24,239 nucleotides of DNA from Candidatus Desulfofervidaceae bacterium. Its GTDB lineage: Bacteria; Desulfobacterota; Desulfofervidia; Desulfofervidales; Desulfofervidaceae. The DNA lies in contig JAGHCL010000045.1 of assembly GCA_021160485.1 (NCBI GenBank), positions 1 through 24,239 of the forward strand. The letters are read 5' to 3'. Positions 1 to 7,448 of this stretch are shown in pieces. Made by a program: the position numbers and the translations under genes. The notes beneath the pieces are model-generated. The model was not told the DNA's origin and searched no databases. It saw nothing but the letters and a program-made list of their open reading frames with translations. The first letter of the stretch is position 1. The number at the start of each line of letters is the position of its first letter.

Positions 1-914
1 ATTATACTTGTTAAATATCCTAAAATGATAATACCACTCAATATCTTTTTGTACTTTGTCCATAAAAAAATACCCAAAGTGCAGAGAGAAAGGCTTAAAA
101 CAGCCAAACTTAAATAAAATTGAGCCTGTGTGGCTTGAGTATATACCGTTGCCTGTAAATAAAAAAAGTCAACCATGAATGTAAGCAGTCCTAGGGTAAA
201 GATATTCGCCACTAAAATACTTTTTACCTGAAACGAAGCTGTTTTGTTTTGGGTGAATAAAGATGAATATTTAGGCAAACATGCAACTGGGCCCAAAACC
301 AGTGCACCCACTAACGTGCTTGGAAGCTGAAAATAGGCAATAATTTCTTTACATGAGTAAACTAATTGCCCTGCTCCTGCAAAAATTAGTAAACTGGCCA
401 CAAAAAAACGCAGAGAGAGAATAAAAGGAGTAATTTCTAAATCTGTTTCTTGTGAAATTTCTTCTGTTTTTAAAGGGAGAAACTTCAAGTAGACAATATA
501 ACCTGCCAACATGAAAATACTAGCCCACCCAACGTTTAAAAACCCTGCGCCAGTTTTTAACCACAAAGAAAGACTCAACAATAGGCTGAAGGCAGCAATA
601 AGGAGAGTGGGGAAAATATTTACTTGAGTAGAATTTTCGTGCTCTTTTTTAAAGAGCAAAAAACAAGCTAAGATGAAAAAATTCAATAAGACAGCTCCCA
701 ATATTCCTCCTAGACTTAAAGCTGCATTATGTGTGACAGTAATACTCAATAGAATCACGCAACATTCAGGAAAGGCATTAATTATATGCCAGATGAGAGT
801 TCGTGACCATTCCGTTTTTAGATTGCTCATTCCCAGAAAGAGACGCCCATATAAAGGATATCTCCTTCCAGCAAAAAAAATCACCAGTAACCCCGTAATC
901 AACCGAATCCACAT
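1..914 (-). CDS. Divergent Na+/Ca2+ exchanger (CaCA)-like membrane protein, C-terminus cut by window edge
   Basis: An open frame of 304 codons starts at ATG 914-912 and runs off the left edge, so the end is missing. A TAA lies 19 codons upstream in frame and no other start codon falls between, so this ATG is the start; no strong ribosome site precedes it. The protein is very hydrophobic with about ten possible membrane segments. Two regions resemble the two alpha-repeats of the CaCA family. Repeat 1 is around residues 45-82 (NAFPE at 46-50, then LGGILGAVLLNFF). Repeat 2 is around 200-240 (VLGPVACLPK at 206-215, then ANIFT at 236-240). In the family each repeat carries a G-T/S-S-x-PE motif whose Glu binds the cation. 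Here the first Glu is kept (E50) but the second is Lys (K215). It follows rpsA by 92 bp on the same strand. Cation exchange is uncertain; it may be a non-exchanging relative. Confidence 0.6.
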   Translation of the reverse strand, partial: MWIRLITGLLVIFFAGRRYPLYGRLFLGMSNLKTEWSRTLIWHIINAFPECCVILLSITVTHNAALSLGGILGAVLLNFFILACFLLFKKEHENSTQVNIFPTLLIAAFSLLLSLSLWLKTGAGFLNVGWASIFMLAGYIVYLKFLPLKTEEISQETDLEITPFILSLRFFVASLLIFAGAGQLVYSCKEIIAYFQLPSTLVGALVLGPVACLPKYSSLFTQNKTASFQVKSILVANIFTLGLLTFMVDFFYLQATVYTQATQAQFYLSLAVLSLSLCTLGIFLWTKYKKILSGIIILGYLTSI

Positions 915-942
915 ACTTATAAGTTTCTCAATTTTAAGTATA

Positions 943-991
943 GCGATGGGTGATAAATGAATTGAAGTTTAGCAAATTAGTCATTCATCGC
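943..991 (-). repeat. Imperfect dyad between rpsA and the exchanger-like gene
   Basis: CATCGC at 986-991 pairs with GCGATG at 943-948. After two mismatches, a further 3 bp (981-983 with 951-953) could extend the stem, leaving a loop of about 27 nt. It lies just after the rpsA stop (1007) and before the exchanger-like start (914). No run of U follows, so it is a poor intrinsic terminator. It may be a processing or attenuation hairpin, or chance. Confidence 0.3.
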
Positions 992-1006
992 CTATCTACT
1001 AAATGC

Positions 1007-2734
1007 TTACCCCATCTTTGTTTTAATCAAATCTCCCAATTTCAACATACCCCTATGTCCCGAAGAATATTTATGCCATGTAGATTTTTCCTCTTCTTCT
1101 TCCAGTTGTTTGATGGAAAGTCCCAGCTTTCTTTCTTCTGGATTCGTTCGGATGACTTTAGCCTTTACTTCATCGCCTATTTTAAATCTATCAGCAAGAT
1201 TTTTTACCTTTTCCCGACTTACTTCAGAAATGTGGATTAAACCTTCAATGCCTTCTTCTACTTCTACAAAAAGCCCAAAATCAGTAATATGGGTAATTTT
1301 GCCCGTGACGGTGCTACCTACAGGAAATTTTTCTGGTATTTGTTGCCAGGGATCGGGTGTAAGCTGTTTAATACCTAGGGCTATCTTTCCTGCTTCTTTA
1401 TCAATGGACAACACCTTGGCTTTAATTACCTCTCCCTTTTTATAAAGTTCTTTAGGGTGCTTGATTCTTTTTATCCAAGAGATGTCAGAAATATGCACAA
1501 GCCCATCAATGCCTTCTATTACTTCTACAAAGATACCAAAGTCAGTAAGACTTTTTATTTTCCCTTCAATTACACTCCCTACAGGGTATTTTTCCATGAT
1601 AATTTCCCAAGGATCAGGACCAACTTGTTTTAACCCTAGAGACAATCGCCGCTTTTTCCTATCTGCGTTTAACACCACTGCTTCTACAATGTCTCCTACA
1701 GATAATACTTCAGAAGGATGCTTCAATCGTTTAGACCAGGTCATTTCCGAAATGTGGATGAGACCTTCCACCCCTTCCTCAATCTGCACAAAGGCACCAT
1801 AATCAGCTAAATTTGTTACTCTTCCCTTAACTCGACTGCCAATAGGGTATTTTTCAGATATATTTTCCCAAGGATCAGGCGTTAACTGTTTTATTCCTAA
1901 AGAAATCTTTTCCTTTTCCCGGTCAAATTTAATTACTTTTACCTTAATTTCATCTCCAATTTCAAACAAATCAGCTGGATGCTTTACCTTCCCCCAGGAG
2001 ATATCTGTAATATGCAAAAGACCATCTATCCCACCGAGATCAACAAACACACCGTAATCAGTAATATTTTTCACCCGACCATAGACAATGGCACCCTCTT
2101 TAAGTCTGGCCAAGGTTTGTTGTTTTTGCCTTTGTTTTTCTTCCTCCAAGAATTGGCGTCGGGAAAGGATTACATTATGAAGCTTGCGATTATAGTTAAT
2201 GATTTTAAAAGAAAACCCCTTTCCTACAAAACTGTCATAATCACGGACGGGTTTAATATCAACTTGCGAACCAGGTAGAAAGGCAGGTACACCAATATCT
2301 ACTGAAAAACCGCCTTTTACTCTTGCTACAATTTTGCCATAAATAGAACCGCCTTTTTCATAAAGCCTTTCTACCTTTTCCCAGGTTCGAATCCGCACTG
2401 CTTTGGTCCTGGAGAGCGAAACACCGCCATCTATTTCATTTACGCCTTGAAATAAAACCTCTACTTCATCACCTTCTTTTATTGTTAATTTTCCGTTTAA
2501 GTCAGTAAACTCGTTTTTAGGAATAGCTCCTTCTGATTTAAATCCTATATCTACCATCACATGGTCTTTCCCAATATATACAACCTTTCCTTGGACTATT
2601 TCTCCTGGTTGTAATTCCTTTATACTTTCCTGGTATAAATCCATTAAGGCGTTTGCATTTGGTTCTTCAGAGACTTGAGAGATGTCCTCGTCTTTTTGCT
2701 CTACTGTCGAATTTTTCTCTGCCAGTTTATCCAT
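1007..2734 (-). CDS. rpsA: 30S ribosomal protein S1
   Basis: The 575-residue protein binds mRNA on the small ribosomal subunit and helps translation initiation. Six S1 (OB-fold) repeats are visible at about residues 41-110, 127-193, 213-283, 298-370, 385-457 and 472-545. The last four carry the typical core of DYG/DFG-x-FV followed by GLxHI-(S/T)-(E/D). The first two repeats are the more divergent ribosome-binding type, as in Gram-negative S1, and the length matches full-size six-domain S1. An acidic tail of about 30 residues precedes repeat 1. The ATG overlaps the end of cmk by 8 bp. The ribosome site GGGAGGAG lies inside the last cmk codons, so the two are probably translationally coupled. 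Confidence 0.97.
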   Translation of the reverse strand: MDKLAEKNSTVEQKDEDISQVSEEPNANALMDLYQESIKELQPGEIVQGKVVYIGKDHVMVDIGFKSEGAIPKNEFTDLNGKLTIKEGDEVEVLFQGVNEIDGGVSLSRTKAVRIRTWEKVERLYEKGGSIYGKIVARVKGGFSVDIGVPAFLPGSQVDIKPVRDYDSFVGKGFSFKIINYNRKLHNVILSRRQFLEEEKQRQKQQTLARLKEGAIVYGRVKNITDYGVFVDLGGIDGLLHITDISWGKVKHPADLFEIGDEIKVKVIKFDREKEKISLGIKQLTPDPWENISEKYPIGSRVKGRVTNLADYGAFVQIEEGVEGLIHISEMTWSKRLKHPSEVLSVGDIVEAVVLNADRKKRRLSLGLKQVGPDPWEIIMEKYPVGSVIEGKIKSLTDFGIFVEVIEGIDGLVHISDISWIKRIKHPKELYKKGEVIKAKVLSIDKEAGKIALGIKQLTPDPWQQIPEKFPVGSTVTGKITHITDFGLFVEVEEGIEGLIHISEVSREKVKNLADRFKIGDEVKAKVIRTNPEERKLGLSIKQLEEEEEKSTWHKYSSGHRGMLKLGDLIKTKMG

Positions 2735-3416
2735 TACTTACTCCTCCCACTTTATTTAAAATATGTTGATACATTTTGTTTACTACACTTTCTATTCCCA
2801 AATTGCTAGTGTCAATAACAATGGCATCGGGAGCAGGTTTTAAAGGTGCAATTTCTCTTTCCATATCTTGTTTGTCTCTTTCTAAAAGACTACGATATAT
2901 TTCCTCATAAGTAACTTCCTTTCCGGATGTGATAAGCTGTTTCCATCTTCTTTTTGCTCTTACTTCAGGGGAGGCAGTTAAAAAAAACTTTGCCACCGCG
3001 TCAGGAAACACAACTGTGCCCATATCCCGACCTTCAAAAATGGCCTTTGGTGCTGCTTGAGCCAGTTTTCTTTGCAACTCCCACAAACCTTTTCTTACTA
3101 TTAACAATTTTGAGATAGTTGATGCAAGCATACCAATTTGAGGACTCCGAATCTCTTCAGAAACATCCCTGCCGTCAAGAAATACTGAAAATTTCATACC
3201 GTCCTGTTTGAAAGAGAGGGGTAACTCTCGGGCCAATTTGCCCAACATTTCTTCATGCTCAGGGGTAACATTTATTTCTTGTGCAATTAGGGCTAAGGCC
3301 CTATACATAGCTCCAGTATCAACGTATGTAAACCCCAATCTATTTGCTAAATGTTTGGCTACCGTCGTTTTTCCCACCCCAGCGGGTCCATCAATGGTAA
3401 TTACTATTTCTGCCAT
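2727..3416 (-). CDS. cmk: Cytidylate kinase
   Basis: This cytoplasmic enzyme phosphorylates CMP or dCMP with ATP to the diphosphates, supplying pyrimidine nucleotides. The 229-residue protein has the N-terminal P-loop GPAGVGKTT at about residues 10-18. The YVDTGAMYRALA segment follows near 31-42, and the conserved EGRDMGTVVFPDA segment lies near 127-139. Length is normal for the bacterial enzyme. Its ATG lies 13 bp inside the end of hisC and its stop overlaps the start of rpsA, so all three form one operon. The cmk-rpsA pairing is common in bacteria. ispH, often between them in related genomes, is absent here. Confidence 0.96.
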   Translation of the reverse strand: MAEIVITIDGPAGVGKTTVAKHLANRLGFTYVDTGAMYRALALIAQEINVTPEHEEMLGKLARELPLSFKQDGMKFSVFLDGRDVSEEIRSPQIGMLASTISKLLIVRKGLWELQRKLAQAAPKAIFEGRDMGTVVFPDAVAKFFLTASPEVRAKRRWKQLITSGKEVTYEEIYRSLLERDKQDMEREIAPLKPAPDAIVIDTSNLGIESVVNKMYQHILNKVGGVSNG

Positions 3417-4495
3417 ATTTCTTTAAAGGTCTCAATAAAAGCCTGATTTTCCTCTGGCTTCCCTATACTTATTCTCAAATAGTCTGCGAGAGCATAGCTT
3501 ACCATAGGTCTAACAATAATTCCCTTTTTAAGCAAGTCCTCATAAATCTTTTTTGCTTTTTTACCCACATAAATTAAAAGAAAATTTGCTTCACTCGGAT
3601 ATACTTTTACGCCTAGACTTGTCAAAGCCGCAGTTAAAAACTGCCTTCCTTCCCAGATGGTATGTTGAGTTTTTTCTAAAAAATCCTTATCGTCTAAAGC
3701 GGCTGTGGCCCCTATTTGAGCCAAAGCATTGACATTAAAAGGATACCGCACTGTTTCTAAAAATCTGGCTAGCTCAGGTGTGAGGATACCATAACCTATC
3801 CGAAGGCCAGCAAGTCCATAGGCTTTAGAAAAGGTGCGGAGAATGATGAGATTAGGGAAGTTTTCCAAAAGGGCTATACTGTTAAAACGCCTTTGGGGTT
3901 GAACAAAATCTATATAAGCTTCATCCAGCACGACTAGCACCGAGCTAGGGAGGTTTTTTAAAAAAACTACCAATTCCTCTTTTTCTAAAAAGCTACCTGT
4001 TGGGTTATGAGGATTGGTAAGAAAAATGAGTTTTGTCTTGGAGCTTACTTTTTCTCTGATTTTTTTTAAGTCTATTTTTAGCTCTTTCAAAGGAACTTTG
4101 AACAAACGGGCTTGAGCCATAACTGCCACTTTTTCGTAAATAGAAAAGGCCGGGTATGGAGTGATAACTTCTTCTTCAGGCAACAAAAGGGCCTGACCAA
4201 TTAAGGCCATTATTTCATCTGAACCATTACCTAGGACGATTTGCCGCTCTTCTATCTGTAAATAAGTGGCAAGTTTACGGCGTAGGCTCAAGCAGTGACT
4301 ATCAGGGTAGCGATGAATATCCTTTAATGCTTTGCTGATGGCTTCTATTGCCTTTGGTGAAGGGCCAAGGGGGTTTTCATTTGAAGCCAATTTGGTGGGA
4401 GAAGAAATACCATATTGGGCTTGAACTTCAGCAATAGGTTTGCCTGCGACATAAGGTTTCAACTGTTGCAAATATTTAGGAACAGCTATATCCAC
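3404..4495 (-). CDS. hisC: Histidinol-phosphate aminotransferase
   Basis: This PLP enzyme converts imidazole-acetol phosphate and glutamate to histidinol phosphate in histidine synthesis. Many family members also transaminate aromatic amino-acid precursors. The 363-residue protein is full length. Visible signatures are SNENPLGPS at 38-46, NPHNPTG near 161-167, DEAYIDF at 191-197 and the PLP-lysine motif TFSKAYGLAGLRIGY with Lys224. The start is GTG at 4495-4493, preceded by AGAGGC at a suitable distance. It is the first gene of the hisC-cmk-rpsA run, and a promoter is visible 85-113 bp upstream. No other histidine gene is in the window, so it may serve aromatic amino-acid or general transamination here; that is inference. 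Confidence 0.93.
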   Translation of the reverse strand: MDIAVPKYLQQLKPYVAGKPIAEVQAQYGISSPTKLASNENPLGPSPKAIEAISKALKDIHRYPDSHCLSLRRKLATYLQIEERQIVLGNGSDEIMALIGQALLLPEEEVITPYPAFSIYEKVAVMAQARLFKVPLKELKIDLKKIREKVSSKTKLIFLTNPHNPTGSFLEKEELVVFLKNLPSSVLVVLDEAYIDFVQPQRRFNSIALLENFPNLIILRTFSKAYGLAGLRIGYGILTPELARFLETVRYPFNVNALAQIGATAALDDKDFLEKTQHTIWEGRQFLTAALTSLGVKVYPSEANFLLIYVGKKAKKIYEDLLKKGIIVRPMVSYALADYLRISIGKPEENQAFIETFKEIWQK

Positions 4496-4579
4496 TTAAC
4501 GCCTCTTTAAAAACAGAGCTTTGGCAAGGTTAAAAAATGAGAGAGAATATGCCTTTTATTAAAGCCAATAAACAAAGTG

Positions 4580-4608
4580 CTTATAACCTAATTTTGGGGA
4601 AAAATCAA
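4580..4608 (-). promoter_or_regulatory. Probable sigma-70 promoter of hisC-cmk-rpsA
   Basis: On the minus strand TTGATT (4608-4603) is followed after exactly 17 bp by TATAAG (4585-4580). This gives four of six and five of six matches to the consensus -35 and -10 boxes. It predicts a leader of about 75-80 nt before the hisC GTG. Confidence 0.5.
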
Positions 4609-4634
4609 CTCCTTGTAAAAGCGGGAGGTTGAAG

Positions 4635-4675
4635 TTACCACATTCAGCAAAGCCGATTTCTACAGAATGCGGTAA
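4635..4675. repeat. 11-bp inverted repeat between the divergent hisC and surA promoters
   Basis: TTACCACATTC (4635-4645) and GAATGCGGTAA (4665-4675) are inverted copies with one mismatch, separated by 19 bp. The dyad sits exactly between the hisC -35 box (4603-4608) and the surA -35 box (4690-4695). A shared operator fits this position; an RNA hairpin is less likely because it lies upstream of both predicted transcription starts. Confidence 0.5.
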
Positions 4676-4689
4676 TTGCCTATGGGGGC

Positions 4690-4718
4690 TTGTTCTAAAA
4701 AGCAGGAGAGATTATTAT
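4690..4718 (+). promoter_or_regulatory. Probable sigma-70 promoter of the surA-like gene
   Basis: TTGTTC (4690-4695) and TATTAT (4713-4718) are spaced by 17 bp. The -10 box matches the consensus at five of six positions; the -35 box is weak. The ribosome site GGAGG at 4734-4738 follows closely, so the leader would be only about 20 nt. Confidence 0.4.
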
Positions 4719-4745
4719 TACTAAAAATTTTGTGGAGGATGAATT

Positions 4746-5681
4746 GTGAAAAGGTATGTGTTTTTATTTTTAATATTAATTTTAATTTCCTGTCTTAAAA
4801 CTGCTCCTGTTTTCAGTCAGTTGTTGGATAAAATTGTCGCTATAGTTAATGATGAAGTTATTACTCTTTCAGAGCTAAAAGAGGTTGCTAGACAATTAAC
4901 TCATTTGTCTGACCCTCCTCCTGAAGTGGAAAGAAAGGTGTTGGAAGAGTTGATTAATACTCGTTTAGCTGCCCAACAGGCAAGAAGGCTTGGCATAGAA
5001 GTAAAGGACGAAGAAGTGGAAAAGGCAGTTCAAGATATTTTGAAACAAAACAGGATTACACTGGAACAGCTGAAAGCAGACTTGGCTAAAGGGGGGCTTT
5101 CCTATGAAGAATACAAAAACTGGCTTAAAGAACAAATCATTAAAAGCAAATTAATTAGTTTGGAGGTTCAAGGAAAAGTAACAGTGACGGAAGATGAAAT
5201 GATGCGCTATTATAAGGAACATCAGAATCAATACAAAGGTTATACCGAGTTTCACCTGTGCCATATTTTGCTCTCTTTACCGGAAACACCTGAAGAGGAA
5301 GAAAAGATAAAGCAGATACAGACAGAAATTCTTAGACAACTTCAAAGCGGAGTGTCCTTTTCCGTCCTCGCCCAGGAGTACTCTCAGGCCCCTACGGCTA
5401 AAGAAGGTGGAGACCTGGGTTGGATTAAAGAAAAAGATTTGGCTCCGGAAATTAAAATGGCGTTAGCAAAATTAAAACCGGGCGAGTTCTCTCCTTGGCT
5501 AAAGACAGAAGTAGGATACCAGCTTGTTCAACTGGTAGAAAAAAGACAGGTACTGGACAAACCATTTGCAGAAGTAAAGAAAGATATATATCAGGTGCTC
5601 TATCGGCAAAAGGTTGAAGAGAGATATAAACGCTGGTTAGAACAACTGCGAAAAAAAGCGTATGTAAAAGTTTTGTTGTAA
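4746..5681 (+). CDS. SurA-like periplasmic peptidyl-prolyl cis-trans isomerase/chaperone
   Basis: The 311-residue protein has an N-terminal export signal, a SurA-type chaperone region near residues 26-165 (DKIVAIVNDEVITLSEL), and one parvulin isomerase domain near 166-267. The parvulin domain includes HLCHILLS, FSVLAQEYS and GGDLGWI. Family members help outer-membrane proteins fold in the periplasm. E. coli SurA has two parvulin domains; this has one. The signal contains LISC with Cys16, which fits a lipobox, so it may be a lipoprotein. A signal peptidase I cut after VFS (residue 24) is the alternative. The start is GTG, chosen because GGAGG lies 7 bp upstream. It is the only gene on its strand here and ends 5 bp from the stop of the converging symporter gene. 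Confidence 0.88.
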   Translation: MKRYVFLFLILILISCLKTAPVFSQLLDKIVAIVNDEVITLSELKEVARQLTHLSDPPPEVERKVLEELINTRLAAQQARRLGIEVKDEEVEKAVQDILKQNRITLEQLKADLAKGGLSYEEYKNWLKEQIIKSKLISLEVQGKVTVTEDEMMRYYKEHQNQYKGYTEFHLCHILLSLPETPEEEEKIKQIQTEILRQLQSGVSFSVLAQEYSQAPTAKEGGDLGWIKEKDLAPEIKMALAKLKPGEFSPWLKTEVGYQLVQLVEKRQVLDKPFAEVKKDIYQVLYRQKVEERYKRWLEQLRKKAYVKVLL

Positions 5682-5686
5682 TCTTA

Positions 5687-7210
5687 TTATTGACTTGATA
5701 CCCAAAGGGGAAATTGAGCTAAGTTTATTCCCAGGGCCAACTTTCCCCACAGGAAGATGGCCGCTGTAATTAAAATTATACCTAATATATTCAAGATAAT
5801 ACCTGTTTTAGCCATATCATAAACACGTAAGCGCTGTGTGCCGAAGATAATGGCATTGGGTGGAGTGGCAACCGGTAGCATAAAGGCACAAGAGGCAGAA
5901 AGGGTTGCCGGTATCATTAATACAAGGGGATTCATCTTTATGGCCAAACTGACTGAAGCCAGAATAGGTAAAATCGTTTGTGTGGTGGCTGTATTGGAAG
6001 TTAATTCGGTTAGGAAAGTCATTATCGTGCAGATAGCAGCCACAATGAATAGAACATGAAGCCGTGATAGACCTGTTAATTGTTTCCCAATCCATACCGA
6101 AAGTCCAGATTCTTTAAAACCCGCTGCTAGAGCAAATCCACCCCCAAAGAGTAAAACAATCCCCCAAGGAAGTCTGGAAGCAGTTTCCCAATCCATGATC
6201 ATTTCTTTAACCTTCCTTGCCGGGATAAAGAAAAGAGGAATGGCGAAGGCAATTGCTACTGTGCCATCGTCTATAAACTTGGGTTGAGGGAAAAGAGAAG
6301 ACCAACCTTTTATATGTAATGCGCCAATGGTAATATCTTTACGAAAGAGCCATAACAAACAAACACACATAAAGTCTAATAAGACAACCCATTCTTCAAA
6401 TCCCATCTTTCCCAGCTTTTGATATTCGTTTTTAAACACATCCGAGTTGCCTATAAATTTGGTGCTTCTAGCAAATAAAAAGCTCAACAGACCCCAGGTG
6501 CAGAGAAGAAAGACAAGGGATACGGGCAGGGCAAAGATCATCCAACGGGCGAATGATACTTCAGGGGCGTGAGGGAAAGAAATGGAGAAAATTTTGGCAA
6601 AGGCCAGATTAGGGGGAGTGCCTATTAATGTAGCCATGCCACCTATAGAAGCAGCATAAGCAATGCTTAAAAGCATACCCGTAGCAAAGCGGCTAACCAT
6701 GGCTGGGTCGAAATTTTCTTCCAGTTTTAAAATAATGGCCATAGCAATAGACACCATAATCATCGTTGTCGCCGTATTGGAAATCCACATAGAAAGAAAG
6801 GCTGTGGCTCCCATAAATCCCAAAATGATGCGCTTGGGACTTATACCAATAGCAAGAATAATCTTTAAGGCAATCCTTTTGTGTAATTGCCAGCGTTGCA
6901 TGGCCAGAGCTAGAATAAAGCCGCCAATAAAGAGAAAGATAATATTATTGAAATAAAAAGAAGCTACTATTTTTCCTTTCATAACTCCAAGAAGAGGGAA
7001 AAGAGCAACAGGTAAAAGCGCGGTAACGGCCAGAGGGACAGCTTCGGTAATCCACCATACTGCCATTAAAAAAGCCACTGCCGCTGTGCGGGTCACTTCT
7101 GGATGGCCGGGCTCCAAATCAAAAAAAAGGATGATAATAAGACTTAACAAGGGACCTACAAAAAGGGCCAATGTTTGAATTGGATGTAATTTTTGATTTG
7201 AAGAATTCAT
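5687..7210 (-). CDS. DASS (SLC13) family sodium:anion symporter
   Basis: This inner-membrane protein is about 507 residues from ATG 7210. The family couples sodium entry to uptake of di- or tricarboxylates, or of sulfate. Two inverted-repeat halves each carry the SNT sodium/substrate motif, at residues 144-146 and 405-407 (both SNTATT). Each is matched by a TPPN motif, at 198-201 and 449-452. About eleven or more hydrophobic segments are spread over the full length. An in-frame TTG at 7222 would add four residues (MGKK). Neither start has a strong ribosome site, so the choice is uncertain. It stands alone, converges on the surA-like gene, and its promoter region abuts that of mgtE. Substrate cannot be read from the sequence; a dicarboxylate such as malate or succinate, or sulfate, are both possible. 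Confidence 0.9.
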   Translation of the reverse strand: MNSSNQKLHPIQTLALFVGPLLSLIIILFFDLEPGHPEVTRTAAVAFLMAVWWITEAVPLAVTALLPVALFPLLGVMKGKIVASFYFNNIIFLFIGGFILALAMQRWQLHKRIALKIILAIGISPKRIILGFMGATAFLSMWISNTATTMIMVSIAMAIILKLEENFDPAMVSRFATGMLLSIAYAASIGGMATLIGTPPNLAFAKIFSISFPHAPEVSFARWMIFALPVSLVFLLCTWGLLSFLFARSTKFIGNSDVFKNEYQKLGKMGFEEWVVLLDFMCVCLLWLFRKDITIGALHIKGWSSLFPQPKFIDDGTVAIAFAIPLFFIPARKVKEMIMDWETASRLPWGIVLLFGGGFALAAGFKESGLSVWIGKQLTGLSRLHVLFIVAAICTIMTFLTELTSNTATTQTILPILASVSLAIKMNPLVLMIPATLSASCAFMLPVATPPNAIIFGTQRLRVYDMAKTGIILNILGIILITAAIFLWGKLALGINLAQFPLWVSSQ

Positions 7211-7242
7211 TTTTTTACCCAAATACTGCTTGCAATTATCTA

Positions 7243-7273
7243 TTGACTTTACTTATTGCTATAAAAAAGTCAA
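7243..7273. repeat. Perfect 8-bp inverted repeat over the symporter promoter
   Basis: TTGACTTT (7243-7250) and AAAGTCAA (7266-7273) are perfect inverted copies whose starts are 23 bp apart, about two helical turns. The right arm contains the minus-strand -35 hexamer and the left arm contains most of the -10 hexamer. The symmetry may therefore mark an operator placed on the promoter, or may simply arise from the two boxes. Confidence 0.45.
7246..7273 (-). promoter_or_regulatory. Probable promoter of the DASS symporter gene
   Basis: Read on the minus strand, TTGACT (7273-7268) is followed after 16 bp by TAAAGT (7251-7246). This puts the transcription start close to 7238, just upstream of the TTG/ATG start region. 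The -35 box is near-consensus; the -10 box matches four of six positions. Confidence 0.4.
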
Positions 7274-7387
7274 GTTTGTCTTTCCTAAAGAGCTGATATA
7301 GAAGATAAAAGGTATTTTTGGGGCTTTTAATGGTGTCTTTATCATCCTTTAGAAGATTATGTTGTAGTGTTAAAACCATTTTTAGGG

Positions 7388-7416
7388 TTGCTCTTGTTCT
7401 AGATAAATATTATTAT
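7388..7416 (+). promoter_or_regulatory. Probable promoter of the mgtE-mlaEFD operon
   Basis: TTGCTC (7388-7393) and TATTAT (7411-7416) are spaced by 17 bp and lie 33 bp before the mgtE ATG. The resulting leader of about 25 nt leaves no room for a magnesium riboswitch unless another promoter lies further upstream. Confidence 0.4.
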
Positions 7417-7448
7417 GGTGTGGCCCTCTTAATCCTGATAAGGAGATA

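Noticed and set aside
673..1240. Two plus-strand ORFs of about 95 codons at 673-960 and 950-1240
   Set aside because: They lie opposite the exchanger-like gene and rpsA, have no recognisable domains, and their composition is explained by the genes on the minus strand.
5817..6095. 92-codon minus-strand ORF overlapping the symporter gene in another frame
   Set aside because: It is a shifted frame of the conserved second SNT repeat, with His/Cys-rich nonsense composition.
7223..7448. Magnesium riboswitch (M-box or ykoK leader) upstream of mgtE
   Set aside because: None of the conserved M-box stem sequences is present, and the predicted promoter leaves a leader of only about 25 nt.
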